NCBI GenBank assembly: GCA_041392665.1
Contig: JAWKLQ010000013.1
Span: 124,001-188,000, forward strand
Direction of reading: 5' to 3'
Length of the DNA: 64,000 bases
DNA from: Flavilitoribacter sp020436695
Lineage (GTDB): Bacteria > Bacteroidota > Bacteroidia > Chitinophagales > Saprospiraceae
Under the pieces are notes generated by a model. It saw only the letters and a list, made by a program, of their open reading frames with translations. It ran no database searches and was not told the origin of the DNA. How positions within the stretch are numbered: position 1 is the first letter of the stretch; the number at the start of each line of letters is the position of its first letter. Positions 35,514 through 45,137 of the stretch are shown here, one piece after another. Made by a program: the position numbers and the translations under genes.

Positions 35514-36263
35514 TCATATTTCCAGCCAGTCCCGCATCTGCGCAGCTTGTTCCTGGCTCACCGTTACTTCATCTTCGGTGCCAGGTTCCAGCTTGAGCAA
35601 TAATTTTCCCTTGTAATGGGGCTTGATCTGCTGCACAGCGGTAATATTGACGATATATTGCCGGTTCACGCGCCGAAACTGCCGGGGATCGAGCAACACT
35701 TCCAGGTTAGCCAGGGTTTTATTGACCACCAGGCTTTCCCCTTCAAAGGTACGCAGCAGGGTGATTTTATGCCGGGTAGTAAACCAGGCTACTTCCTCTA
35801 CTTTTACGGGTATGAGTGCATTCGCTTTGGAACCGGCAATACGGCGCAGATAAGTGCTTTTCTCTGACATTTGAGCTACCAGATCGGAAATATCCGTTGC
35901 AAAATGAGATTTGAGCTGATGAAACTTCAACATGGCCCGGCTGAGTTCTTTTCGCTTCAGCGGCTTCAGTAAATAATCAATGCCGTTGGTTTGGAAAGCT
36001 TCCAGCAGGTAGGCATCATAGGCAGTGGTAAAGACCACCGGAAGATCGACGGACAGGCGACGAAAGATCTCAAAGGAGAGTCCGTCGGATAGTTGTACAT
36101 CAAAAAAAGCCAGATCCAGATCTTTGTTTTGTTGCAGTAGTTCTACTGCTTCTTCAATGCTGCCGGCTTCAGCAACGATCTCCAAAGGCAAATGCAATTC
36201 ACTTAAAAGATTTTTAAGCCGTTCCCGGGCCGGTAATTCATCTTCTACGATCAAGACTTTCAT
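35514..36263 (-). CDS. LytTR-family response regulator
   Basis: 249 residues. Receiver domain: VEDELPARERL acidic pair, LAFFDVQLSDG with phosphoacceptor Asp, FTTAYDAY (Thr) and LLKPLKRKEL (Lys). The C-terminal 100 residues form the LytTR DNA-binding domain (VKVEEVAWFTTRHKITLLRT, QFRRVNRQYIVNITAVQQI). It lies 14 bases after the histidine kinase gene on the same strand, so the two are a two-component pair. Target genes are not visible. Confidence 0.92.
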   Translation of the reverse strand: MKVLIVEDELPARERLKNLLSELHLPLEIVAEAGSIEEAVELLQQNKDLDLAFFDVQLSDGLSFEIFRRLSVDLPVVFTTAYDAYLLEAFQTNGIDYLLKPLKRKELSRAMLKFHQLKSHFATDISDLVAQMSEKSTYLRRIAGSKANALIPVKVEEVAWFTTRHKITLLRTFEGESLVVNKTLANLEVLLDPRQFRRVNRQYIVNITAVQQIKPHYKGKLLLKLEPGTEDEVTVSQEQAAQMRDWLEI

Positions 36264-36277
36264 CGGTCAGGTTGGTT

Positions 36278-37333
36278 TTATAGTCGTTCTAAATTTACTA
36301 AGGGAAGTTTCACCAGAAATTCATGCACGTTTTCCCGGACCTCAATAGATTGTTGCAGTAATAGCTGAAAACGATCGTTCAGATTTTTCAGCCCAATCCC
36401 GTTGGAGGCTACTTCAATTCCCTGTTTCTTTCTTTTATTGTTGATAAATAAAAGATGGTCATGATGACACGTTACCCTGATCTTTAATGGGGTGTTTTCG
36501 TCAAATCCATTGTGTTTCACTGCGTTTTCCAGCAATAACTGAAGTGATATGGGAGGCAGGAATTGCAGGCTCTGCTCTTGATTCTCGACCCATAGCTGAA
36601 TAGAATTGCCGAAACGTAGCCGTAGCAGATCAAAATAGTTGTTCAGGAACTGGATCTCCTCCACCAGTTGCACCAGATCTTTTTCTTTGCTCTGGAGAAT
36701 ATATCGATAAACATCAGCCAGTTTTTCGATGAATTCCTGTGCCAGCGGCTGATCTGTATTGACCAAGTGGGAAAGCGTATTCAGGGAATTAAACATGAAA
36801 TGTGGGTCCACTTGATTCTTGAGTGCTTCCAGTTCAGCCAGTGCACGTGATTGCTCCAGTTTGGCCAGACGCAACAGATCCGACTCCCGGTCTTTGATCA
36901 AAAAGGCCGTCTCATAGACATGTGTAATGAAGATCACCGCAATGACATTGAACAGTGTGGTGTCTTTTAAAGCTTCCCAGTCGAGCGGCAGACCAGCCAC
37001 CCGGTACCACAGCCAACACCACAAAAAAGTCACCGGGGCGGTATAAAAAATATTGGCGAACAGTACCGTAATGATCTTTGAGATGGGCCGTTGGAACCAG
37101 TCGAAATAACGCCTTTGCCGAAGGTAAAGCCAACGATTACCCCACCAGATGGCATACGCTAAAGTGACAAAGCATAAATACCCGAACCAATATTTCAGAT
37201 CTCGTACCCCCAGCGGCCCCAAAAGTCCGGTCAAATTTGGGATGATCACTCCAAACCAAGGCACCAGCCACAACATCAGCGGGATGTCCCTGATGTCATC
37301 AATCTGCGTATTATCATCTTGTTGCCCCTCCAT
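36278..37333 (-). CDS. LytS-type sensor histidine kinase
   Basis: 351 residues. The first 160 residues contain four membrane segments and no large outer domain. A short coiled region leads to the His_kinase domain with the conserved QVDPHFMFNSLNTLSHLV (phosphoacceptor His) and the ATP-binding part with LQLLLENAVKHNGF (N box) and GIGLKNLNDRFQLL (G box). It phosphorylates the downstream LytTR regulator. The signal is unknown. Confidence 0.92.
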   Translation of the reverse strand: MEGQQDDNTQIDDIRDIPLMLWLVPWFGVIIPNLTGLLGPLGVRDLKYWFGYLCFVTLAYAIWWGNRWLYLRQRRYFDWFQRPISKIITVLFANIFYTAPVTFLWCWLWYRVAGLPLDWEALKDTTLFNVIAVIFITHVYETAFLIKDRESDLLRLAKLEQSRALAELEALKNQVDPHFMFNSLNTLSHLVNTDQPLAQEFIEKLADVYRYILQSKEKDLVQLVEEIQFLNNYFDLLRLRFGNSIQLWVENQEQSLQFLPPISLQLLLENAVKHNGFDENTPLKIRVTCHHDHLLFINNKRKKQGIEVASNGIGLKNLNDRFQLLLQQSIEVRENVHEFLVKLPLVNLERL

Positions 37334-37497
37334 GATCCATTGCTTTGGCTTTTTGAAGACGTAAAATAAATACCAAAATGCTTACAAGGCGGTCAGATCC
37401 GTTTTCAGTTTTCAAAAATCCGGTTTGAGGTTGCTTTCTTTGCGACTAAAACAAATAATTTCCAATTTAGCACCACATAAAACAAAAACACATACAC

Positions 37498-37905
37498 ATG
37501 GATGCTTCTACACTCAATCTACCCGCAATTTTAGTTGCCGCTGTCCTGGCCTTTGTTATCGGTGGGATGTGGTATTCACCACTACTCTTCGGCAAAGCCT
37601 GGATGCAGGAAAATGGGTTTTCCGAATCGGATCTGCAACAAGGCAGTACCGCGCGTATATTTGGTTTTGCTTTCCTATGGTCCCTGGTGATGGCTTTCAA
37701 TTTAGGGATGTTCCTGAACGATCCCGGCACGACCGCCTCCTGGGGAGCCATTGCGGGATTCCTCGCCGGTTTCGGCTGGATCGCCATGGGCATTTTCATT
37801 ATCGGGTTGTTTGAAAGGCGATCTATCCGCTATATGCTGATCCATGCGGCTTATATGGTAGTGGCGCTGACCTTGATGGGACTGGTGATCGGCCTGTGGC
37901 GGTGA
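37498..37905 (+). CDS. DUF1761-family small membrane protein
   Basis: 135 residues with four membrane segments. The start (LPAILVAAVLAFVIGGMWYSP) and GKAWMQENGFSE are typical of DUF1761; later segments are IFGFAFLWSLVMAFNLGMFL, ASWGAIAGFLAGFGWIAMG and YMVVALTLMGLVIGLW. Function of the family is unknown. It is divergent from the kinase gene. Confidence 0.8.
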   Translation: MDASTLNLPAILVAAVLAFVIGGMWYSPLLFGKAWMQENGFSESDLQQGSTARIFGFAFLWSLVMAFNLGMFLNDPGTTASWGAIAGFLAGFGWIAMGIFIIGLFERRSIRYMLIHAAYMVVALTLMGLVIGLWR

Positions 37906-38019
37906 GTTGTTGAAAAGAAAGCGTCGAATGGTTTGAAATATAGTAGTAAGTTCTCAGTCACCTATCGTGAACCAATGATGAGTTGGATTTCTTAAATGGT
38001 ACGAATGGATGGTTGGTAT

Positions 38020-38072
38020 GGCTGATATGGTTATTACGGCTGGAGTGTCTAACCATAATAACCATACCAGCC
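38020..38072. repeat. Short-word hairpin repeat (ATGGTTATT words)
   Basis: GGCTGATATGGTTATTACGG (38020-38039) pairs with CCATAATAACCATACCAGCC (38053-38072) at 18 of 20 positions. A single arm-like piece, AGCTGGTATGGTTGTTA, occurs again at 42283-42299 between yigZ and the hexosaminidase. Confidence 0.65.
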
Positions 38073-38091
38073 TGTACACTGAGCGTGTAGA

Positions 38092-39552
38092 TTATTTGAA
38101 GATACTTCCTGCCCTTTCCAGCTCAAGATCCCCCATCTGCTTTACCTTTTCCAACAATCCGCTCAATTCCAACTCTGTGGTAAACGGATTGGTCAGCGTA
38201 CAACGCAAATATAATTTGCCCTTCAGGCGGGTCTGAACGATATAGTATTCCCCATCTTCTAACAAAGTCTGCCGGATGCGTTCATTCAGGTTACTGAGTC
38301 GGTCATCATCCAGCCCGGGTGGTTCGTAGCGAAAACATACAATATTGCAGGCCGGAATTACAGGCAATTCCATATGTTCTGTATCATTCACCAGTTGGGC
38401 AAGCTTTTGTCCCAGATCGCACACATGAGTCACGTATTCATCGAAAAGGGAAAGACCGTATGTGCGGATAATACTGTAGGCTTTAAAACCGATCATCAGT
38501 TTGGTACATTCGAAAGTACGTTTTGCCAGGTTGTACCACTCCGGTTCTTTCCGGTTGAAGAGGTACTCTGCCTGCTGACTGAACGTCTGGTAGCTGTCGC
38601 CTCCCCGTCGGAAAATCAGTGCCGTTGTAACCGAAGGAGTCAGCAACATCTTGTGGAAATCCATAGCCACACTGTCGGCTTTTTCCAAACCACGCACCGT
38701 GGCTGCATATTTGTGAGAGAAAGCCAACGCCGCGCCGTGCGCTCCATCTACATGGAACCACAGATTATGCCGGCGGCAGAAATCGGCAATGGCTCCCAAA
38801 TCATCGAAACTACCGGTTGCCGTAGTGCAGGCGCTGCCCACAACGGCGATTACTTCTTTTCCCTCCTCCAAAGCTTTTTGATAACACTGATCCAGCTGGT
38901 CCGTCCGCATCCGGAATTGTGCATCTACCGGTACTTTGATGATCCCGGCATCTCCCCAGCCCATGATCCGGGCCGCCCGGTCCACACAATAATGGGCTTC
39001 TTCGGATACCATCAGCGCCAGTTGCCCCCGATAGCCTTCCTGCCAGATATTATCTTTAGCCTTGAGTTTGCGTGCAGCCAGTAAGGCGGTCAGATTGGCC
39101 AGCGTACCACCGGAAGTAATGAACCCGCCGGCTTCTTCCGAAAACCCCAGTTGGCGGGCAACGGCTTCCACGACGATCTGTTCGGTAGTGGTACCGGAAA
39201 CACCCATTTCATATACTCCCATCCCATTATTCAAAAAATCTCCCAACAGACCAGCCAGGGTGGCGACCGGAACGGGCGGACTGATCTGATGCCCCATGTA
39301 CTTGGAATGCATCAGCTTTACACTGTGATCCAAAGCTTTGGCAAACATGCTTTGCATTTCGCCGGGTTCGGCACCGGTCAGGTCATTCTTCCAGTATTGC
39401 ATCGCTTTCTCCGGGTCAGAATAATTGATCGCATTCAGAGAAGTATCAGCCTGTCGGACCGCTTCCAGATAATCCGCCAGTTGATCGATCAGTAGATGGC
39501 CCTGCTCCCGGAAGTTGTCGGAGGAATAGGCCGCTTGCAACATATTGGTCAT
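38092..39552 (-). CDS. Pyridoxal-phosphate-dependent group II amino acid decarboxylase
   Basis: 486 residues. PLP-binding features: ITSGGTLANLTAL (phosphate loop), ACTTATGSFDDL, LWFHVDGAHGAA (Asp and Ala contacting PLP) and DFHKMLLTP with the Schiff-base lysine. SKYMGHQISPPVP near residue 85 is the substrate-side loop of this family, which includes aromatic-amino-acid, glutamate and diaminobutyrate decarboxylases. I cannot choose the substrate. Single gene. Confidence 0.88.
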   Translation of the reverse strand: MTNMLQAAYSSDNFREQGHLLIDQLADYLEAVRQADTSLNAINYSDPEKAMQYWKNDLTGAEPGEMQSMFAKALDHSVKLMHSKYMGHQISPPVPVATLAGLLGDFLNNGMGVYEMGVSGTTTEQIVVEAVARQLGFSEEAGGFITSGGTLANLTALLAARKLKAKDNIWQEGYRGQLALMVSEEAHYCVDRAARIMGWGDAGIIKVPVDAQFRMRTDQLDQCYQKALEEGKEVIAVVGSACTTATGSFDDLGAIADFCRRHNLWFHVDGAHGAALAFSHKYAATVRGLEKADSVAMDFHKMLLTPSVTTALIFRRGGDSYQTFSQQAEYLFNRKEPEWYNLAKRTFECTKLMIGFKAYSIIRTYGLSLFDEYVTHVCDLGQKLAQLVNDTEHMELPVIPACNIVCFRYEPPGLDDDRLSNLNERIRQTLLEDGEYYIVQTRLKGKLYLRCTLTNPFTTELELSGLLEKVKQMGDLELERAGSIFK

Positions 39553-39609
39553 ACAATATTGCAGGTTGTCAGTTTCAAAATAACAAAGCAGGAGACAAGA
39601 ACTAAAAAA

Positions 39610-40302
39610 TTAGTGATAATCCAGCAGCTTCCGATAGGTATTATAAATACCGGGCTGTGAAAAGCCGAGGCGGTACATGTTGAAGGCGATCAAGTTGGCG
39701 ATCTGCACGCGCAAATAGCTGTTGTTGTCGTATTTACGCGCCGAGACAAGCACATCTTTGGGGATGATCCGGAAAGGATACAATTTCCTGGCCCGTGCGA
39801 TCAGATCGTATTCCTCCATAATGATATGATCCGGGCAAAAACCGTTAAGCTCTTCAAAAAGCTCACGGGTTATAAACAGAGTCTGATCTCCACCCCGGCA
39901 CCAAAGCTGATCCAGGCGGGTGAACCACGAATTAACTTTAAGCAACCAGCGATCCGAATCAAAACGAAAGCGAAAGCATCCGATCGGATAATCCGCTTGT
40001 ACTGCCTGTCTGATATCTTTAACATAAGTAGCAGGAGGCAAAGTATCGGCATGTACAAAGTACAGGATATCGCCGCTGGCATGTCTTGCGCCAAAGTTCA
40101 TTTGCAGCGAACGGCCTTTCCGGGGTGACAAGTAAGTAATGGCTCCGGCTCGTCGCGCCAGTTCCTCCGTATGATCCGAGCTGCCGCCGTCAACTACAAT
40201 AATCTCCGCCAGGTCTTCTTTGCCATGCTTCCGTAAATGTTCAACTAAGCGGGCAATATTACCTGCCTCATTCAGGGTTGGTATGATTATCGAGATCTTC
40301 AT
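39610..40302 (-). CDS. Glycosyltransferase family 2 (TIGR04283-like)
   Basis: 230 residues. GT-A fold: ISIIIPTLNEAGNIARLV, EIIVVDGGSSDHTEELA, GRSLQMNFGARHASGDILYF, VHADT as the DxD-like metal site, then RGGDQTLFITRELFEELNGF. This order matches the TIGR04283 set, often named for a link to arsenosugar synthesis. No radical SAM or arsenic genes are nearby, so the acceptor is open. It is 57 bases downstream of the decarboxylase on the minus strand in the reverse order, not clearly cotranscribed. Confidence 0.82.
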   Translation of the reverse strand: MKISIIIPTLNEAGNIARLVEHLRKHGKEDLAEIIVVDGGSSDHTEELARRAGAITYLSPRKGRSLQMNFGARHASGDILYFVHADTLPPATYVKDIRQAVQADYPIGCFRFRFDSDRWLLKVNSWFTRLDQLWCRGGDQTLFITRELFEELNGFCPDHIIMEEYDLIARARKLYPFRIIPKDVLVSARKYDNNSYLRVQIANLIAFNMYRLGFSQPGIYNTYRKLLDYH

Positions 40303-40407
40303 AATTCCTTTGTTGCACTGAATGGTATACGGCGAACGGAAGACGAACGGTTTTTCTTGCTGATCAATTCTCTATTAATCTAGCAGTTCACTCCATTTTC
40401 CGTACCC

Positions 40408-41508
40408 TCAAAACGCTTCCCCGATCGTCAAATAGTAAGCATTTGAACGCTGCCCCCAGGCCAGATCGAGACGTATATGGATCTGCTCTTTTTTCAAAGC
40501 CAGATATCGAAGTCCGGCACCAAATGCAGGTCGCAGATGTTCGGTGTTAAAAGCAAACGGCTGGTCAGAAACCATACCGGCACCTCCGAAAATAGCGCCT
40601 TTAAAGCGCTTCCAGACAGGAAAACGCAGTTCTGTTTGCAGAATGATCAGGCTTTTGTCCCGATAGCGACCTTCGTAATAACCACGCAGCTTTTTAGTCC
40701 CTCCTAAAAGGGCCATTTGATTGAAAGGCGTATCGCCCAGATTCGTTTCCAGATAAGCATTAACGGCTAATACCATCCGGGGGGAAAGTGGAAAATAACG
40801 CGACCCATTGAACAGGAATTTGGTAAACAGATAATCACTCCCCAGCCAGGAAGTATTAAACAAAAGAGAGGCTTCCAGCAATTGTCCCTTCTTGGGATAA
40901 AAGATCACATCCCTGGAATCAAGCTGCAATACCGGCCCAATGCCTGCACTAAAACTACCATCAGCTCCGGCAACAGTCTTCCGGTCCAGCAGGCCATTGT
41001 CCACCACTTCCCGTAGTTCGTAATGTTCCAGCCAGTATCGTAGGCCGAGGTACATATGCCGACCATAACGTTTCATAAAATTCAACCGTATTCTCGGGAA
41101 ATCTGCCCGGTAGATCTCACCTTCGTAATCCTTGTAATCATTCCCGGCGCCGTAATAGTAATACAGATATTTGTAGTAGCCGATCTCCCCGTTAATCCGA
41201 TACGCATTGCCGGAGGTAAAGACATCGAAAGGCAAATAAAATAGCAATTGCTGATTGAGGGTATAGACCAGGGCCAGTTGGAACTGTGATACATTCGTGC
41301 CGGGCTGCGGCCTGCGTTTATCCAAATGAAAGGAATAGATGCCGGCGAGGCCAAATGCCCAGTCGGTTTCGGGAGTAGAATAGACTACTGGCAATCCGAA
41401 GATCCGTCCCTTGCGATCTGTATCTATAGTATCCGGCTTTTCCTGAGCCTGGATCGCTTCGGAACAAAAAGTTGTCAGAATAAGAGTGATCCAAAAGCAT
41501 TGGTGCAT
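40408..41508 (-). CDS. Outer membrane beta-barrel protein, Omp85/BamA C-terminal type without POTRA
   Basis: 366 residues with signal peptide ending IQAQE. The body is a run of amphipathic beta strands (INGEIGYYKYLYYYYGAGND, MYLGLRYWLEHYEL, QLLEASLLFNTSW). MALLGGTKKLRGYYEGRYRD includes the RGY-like motif of the Omp85 lid loop, and the terminal aromatic residue (GEAF) fits barrel insertion. With no POTRA domains and about 350 residues, it is a stand-alone surface-antigen barrel of unknown role. Confidence 0.82.
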   Translation of the reverse strand: MHQCFWITLILTTFCSEAIQAQEKPDTIDTDRKGRIFGLPVVYSTPETDWAFGLAGIYSFHLDKRRPQPGTNVSQFQLALVYTLNQQLLFYLPFDVFTSGNAYRINGEIGYYKYLYYYYGAGNDYKDYEGEIYRADFPRIRLNFMKRYGRHMYLGLRYWLEHYELREVVDNGLLDRKTVAGADGSFSAGIGPVLQLDSRDVIFYPKKGQLLEASLLFNTSWLGSDYLFTKFLFNGSRYFPLSPRMVLAVNAYLETNLGDTPFNQMALLGGTKKLRGYYEGRYRDKSLIILQTELRFPVWKRFKGAIFGGAGMVSDQPFAFNTEHLRPAFGAGLRYLALKKEQIHIRLDLAWGQRSNAYYLTIGEAF

Positions 41509-41520
41509 GATTAGGGCAAT

Positions 41521-41615
41521 TGTTGTTGGGTGTTGGGATATTGGGAGGTTTTGATATTGGGATTTATGGATGGTTCAAACATCCAAAATTCGCTAAATCC
41601 AAATGTCCCATATTT
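41521..41615. repeat. Short-word hairpin repeat, family A, second copy
   Basis: TTGGGATATTGGGA (from 41533) and TCCAAATGTCCCAT (ending 41612) correspond to the arms seen at 349-410. Inner arms TTATGGATGGTT and AACATCCA also pair. It fills the space between the barrel gene and yigZ. Confidence 0.65.
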
Positions 41616-41619
41616 ATTC

Positions 41620-42273
41620 TTACCGGGTAAACAGATATTCGATCTCCAGCCCCTCAATGGTTTCCCATTTTTCTCTTTCTTCCAAAAATACTCCGGCGAT
41701 CTGAGCGCGAATGCGCTCTATGGTGGGTTCTGCTTCACTCTGGCGAATAGCGATCCGGATGTGGCCTTTATCGGTAAATTCCTGTTGAATGATCTCGGCT
41801 CCATATTGTTTTACGGCGTTCATCACATCACTCATCAACTCATAGCCGAAGGTGAAGGCATACACCCTTTCCAGCTGCCGCTCCTCGATCTCAGCTTGCT
41901 CCAAAGCAGCAGCCGTACTCACTTTGTAGGCATGGATCAATCCGGAAGTCCCCAGTTTAGTGCCCCCAAAATAACGCACCACGATCACCAGCACATTTGT
42001 GAGTTCAAAACTGTCGATCTGCCCTAATATAGGTCGCCCGGCAGTACCACTGGGCTCACCGTCATCATTGGCCCGGAACTGGTTACCGTCCAACCCCAGT
42101 CGCCACGCGTAACAATGGTGACGGGCCTTGGGGTGCATCTTTTTGATCTCTTCCAGGTGCCCGTCGATGGTTGTTTCATCATACACCGAAAAAGCGTAAG
42201 ACAGAAATTTACTGCCCCGATCACGAAATTCTCCCGTGCTGGGTGATGATATGGTATGATAGGTGTCTTTCAC
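41620..42273 (-). CDS. YigZ/IMPACT family protein
   Basis: 217 residues. N-terminal UPF0029 domain with AYSVYDE-like start, HPKARHHCYAWRLG and the hallmark DDGEPSGTAGRPIL, then VVRYFGGTKLGTSGLIHAY. The C-terminal DUF1949 domain follows. IMPACT homologues are linked to translation control, but the bacterial role is unsettled. The gene is followed on the plus strand side by the family A repeat. Confidence 0.9.
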   Translation of the reverse strand: MKDTYHTISSPSTGEFRDRGSKFLSYAFSVYDETTIDGHLEEIKKMHPKARHHCYAWRLGLDGNQFRANDDGEPSGTAGRPILGQIDSFELTNVLVIVVRYFGGTKLGTSGLIHAYKVSTAAALEQAEIEERQLERVYAFTFGYELMSDVMNAVKQYGAEIIQQEFTDKGHIRIAIRQSEAEPTIERIRAQIAGVFLEEREKWETIEGLEIEYLFTR

Positions 42274-42297
42274 ATGTAGGGTAAGCTGGTATGGTTG

Positions 42298-44853
42298 TTA
42301 TTTGCGAAGACAGACCATTCGACTCGACCTACCCATTGGATCAAAGGTTTTCAGACAAACCAGCGAGTCAGCCTCTACGGGCTCTGAATAAACGGGATCG
42401 TCCTTACCTGGTTCCCGGCCATCAGTCGTGTAACGAATGATCAGTCCCGGATAGGCGGAATTGGCCGCAATTTTGCCTGCGACTAATTTTGCCCCCGGAG
42501 GCGGCAGCCTGTAGTTATAACCATCACTCAGATAATTGAGCCGGTCCAGTTCCCGCTGCCCCAACTCATTGGCGAACACTTCCCATTCGGTATCTGAATC
42601 AGGCCGTGTTAGCGGAGCGCCCCAGGCACGTTCGGCCAGGCCCAGCATCTTGGGGAAATAGTAATATTCCAGCATCCTGGGGCCTTTGATAGTTTCACTC
42701 CACAACTCTCCCTGTATGCCTAAGATGTTCGATTGGGCATTTGGACGCAGGCGCTCCATTTGCGCATAATCCTTTTCCGGATCAAAGCGGTTCCCCATCG
42801 GATCTTCCTCCGTGGAATGGAGCACATCAAAAGGACGAAGATCAAATGCTTTACGGGTATCGATAAATCCTCCCCAGTACAGACCCGGTTCGAGTGGATC
42901 TTTACTGTAAGCCAGATCGAAATACAGGTTGGTTACATTACAAAGCACGACCGGGTAGCCGGCATTGGCCAGCCGGTTGCCGAGATCCTGATTGCCCCAG
43001 AGGTTATTCCAAACATAAGGGATCACGTCTTTCCCAATGAAAGCAGGATTCGGTATCCAGCCATTATCCGTTTTCAGCATGGCGACTTCTTCCCAACCAG
43101 CTGCTTTCAGTCCACGCTCTTCCAGAATGCTTTGGATGCGGCCAAAGAAATAAGTTGGAAGATCTGCTACACTATTCAAGTCACTGTTCTCCCGGATCAG
43201 ATCTCCACATTCCGGCGAGGCGGTCCAGACACCGGCCGGCACTTCGTCTCCACCAGTATGTATCGTGGTAAGCGGTGCTCCCGCTTCCGTAAACATCGCC
43301 CGGACTTCATCCACCACCTTTTCGTAAAAACGATAGGTACCTTCGCAACAGACACACACCACATTATCCGGATAATTCTGCACCGAACGGTATTCGGACT
43401 GATCGCCCGGATCAGCCAGTCTGAATTCAGCAGCTACCTCCTGATCATTATCCACCGCCATTTTGCGATAACGGGCTTCCATCGCCTTGATGGCCGCACG
43501 CGCATGGCCGGGGACATTCAGCTCGGGAATCACTTCAATGTGTCGCCGGGTAGCATATTGTAATAACTCAATAAATTCCGCCCTGGTCAGATAGCCGCTT
43601 CCATGGCCCTGGCTTCCATCCGCTCCTGAGCCATAAGCCGGAGCCAACCGGTCCGATTCATCGGGTGTGTAGCCGCGCTGCGCTCCCACTTCCGTCAATT
43701 CCGGCAGCCCGGGAATTTCCAGTCGCCAGCCTTCATCATCGGTCAGGTGAAGATGGAGTTTGTTCATCTTATAAAAAGCCATTCCGTCAACCAGTTTTTT
43801 AATGGCTTTCAGATCGTTGTAGTTACGGGCGATGTCCAGGTGCATACCCCGATAGCCGAAACGGGGGGCATCCTGAATATTGTAGCGGGGGATCGAAAGT
43901 GAAGCTGACTTTGAACCCCATTGATCGGGAGTAATCAGGGCCAACAAACTTTGTATACCGTAAAATACCCCAGTAGTCGTTTTACCGCTTATCGTCACGA
44001 CCTTTTCCCCAATGTTGAGGTGATAGGCTTCCACACTTGTTTCCGGTAGCCCCGGATTAACTTCCATAACGATGCCATTCCCTCCGGCCGGAGGAGCCTG
44101 AGCCTCCTTCATGAGTTGGGGTGGCTGCGACAGCATACCGGACAGGCTCTCCTGGAGAAAACCAGCCTCATTTTCTAAAGAGGCGGGAAAATAGATAGCG
44201 GTATTCTGGTCAATCGAATAGTCGCCACCCAGGGAGGTATATTTCCGGGGAGTAGGAACTACCGGAGGCAGTGCTCTCCTATCTAATTTTTTCAGTTTTG
44301 CGTTCTGCTCGTACAGGTAAGCAGGGTCCGGGTATGGTGTTTTGTCATTTTTATGCCGGGAGTATTGTTCCGGTTCTTCAAAAGGCCAGATCGTGTATTT
44401 TGCAACACGGATTGTCTTGCCTTCTCCCTGTTTTTCCTTTTTCACAAAGAAGAGCCCCAAAGGTGCATCCGTTTCCTTAATCAGCCAGGCTTCTCCTTCG
44501 TAGGTGATGGTTAGGCTATCGCCGGGAGACAGGCGGAAAGAACTGTCGGGTTGCAACTGATAAAGGTCACCGTTGATCCGCTGGATATCAGCCGGTCCAC
44601 GTACACTTCCCTGCAGTATGGCCCGTGGTGTCTGACTGAAGTAAAGCGTCCAGTCATCACCTTCCAGCGTAGCGTTGCTTTTATTGGTCAAGGTAAAGAC
44701 GGCCTGAAAGCGAGGCTCATCCGCTACCTGATTGCTAACCAGTTTCCAACTTACCGCTACATCTTCCAATGCTGATCCCTGCGTCTCATCAGGTGTACAT
44801 TTCCAATACATAAGGCAAACCAGAACTATTAATGACCAGAATAGTTTCTTCAT
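42298..44853 (-). CDS. Beta-N-acetylhexosaminidase, GH20, lipoprotein
   Basis: About 851 residues. Lipoprotein signal (LFWSLIVLVCLMYWKCTPDE). An N-terminal CHB-like beta domain (to about 170), a GH20 b domain (to about 320), then the GH20 barrel starting FGYRGMHLDIARNY. Catalytic pair Asp-Glu in TIHTGGDEVPAGVW, plus WEEV and WNNLWG tryptophan motifs. The C-terminal part (TTDGREPGKDDPVYSE) is a chitobiase C-like domain. It releases terminal GlcNAc from chitin oligomers or glycans on the outside of the cell. ATG 44853 starts the signal; an ATG at 44865 adds four residues. Confidence 0.93.
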   Translation of the reverse strand: MKKLFWSLIVLVCLMYWKCTPDETQGSALEDVAVSWKLVSNQVADEPRFQAVFTLTNKSNATLEGDDWTLYFSQTPRAILQGSVRGPADIQRINGDLYQLQPDSSFRLSPGDSLTITYEGEAWLIKETDAPLGLFFVKKEKQGEGKTIRVAKYTIWPFEEPEQYSRHKNDKTPYPDPAYLYEQNAKLKKLDRRALPPVVPTPRKYTSLGGDYSIDQNTAIYFPASLENEAGFLQESLSGMLSQPPQLMKEAQAPPAGGNGIVMEVNPGLPETSVEAYHLNIGEKVVTISGKTTTGVFYGIQSLLALITPDQWGSKSASLSIPRYNIQDAPRFGYRGMHLDIARNYNDLKAIKKLVDGMAFYKMNKLHLHLTDDEGWRLEIPGLPELTEVGAQRGYTPDESDRLAPAYGSGADGSQGHGSGYLTRAEFIELLQYATRRHIEVIPELNVPGHARAAIKAMEARYRKMAVDNDQEVAAEFRLADPGDQSEYRSVQNYPDNVVCVCCEGTYRFYEKVVDEVRAMFTEAGAPLTTIHTGGDEVPAGVWTASPECGDLIRENSDLNSVADLPTYFFGRIQSILEERGLKAAGWEEVAMLKTDNGWIPNPAFIGKDVIPYVWNNLWGNQDLGNRLANAGYPVVLCNVTNLYFDLAYSKDPLEPGLYWGGFIDTRKAFDLRPFDVLHSTEEDPMGNRFDPEKDYAQMERLRPNAQSNILGIQGELWSETIKGPRMLEYYYFPKMLGLAERAWGAPLTRPDSDTEWEVFANELGQRELDRLNYLSDGYNYRLPPPGAKLVAGKIAANSAYPGLIIRYTTDGREPGKDDPVYSEPVEADSLVCLKTFDPMGRSSRMVCLRK

Positions 44854-45137
44854 GTTGAAATACAATAATTCAATAAATTAACCGCAATATCTCTATGGAA
44901 CGAACAGGAGAACTCACGGATAGGTTGTGAAAAAATCCGGGCTCAAATTAAGCAAGTTCGGTAATTTCTACTAAGTTCGGAGCGCATTTGTCACCGGTAC
45001 GCTCTCTATGTATTGCCGATACAGTGCATTTTCTTCAGGGCGTATCTACCGGTAAGACTACTTCCGTTGGTTTCAACCGACGAATATTTGGCATCTGGAG
45101 GCATCAATCATCATTTATCGATCATCAATCATAAAAA

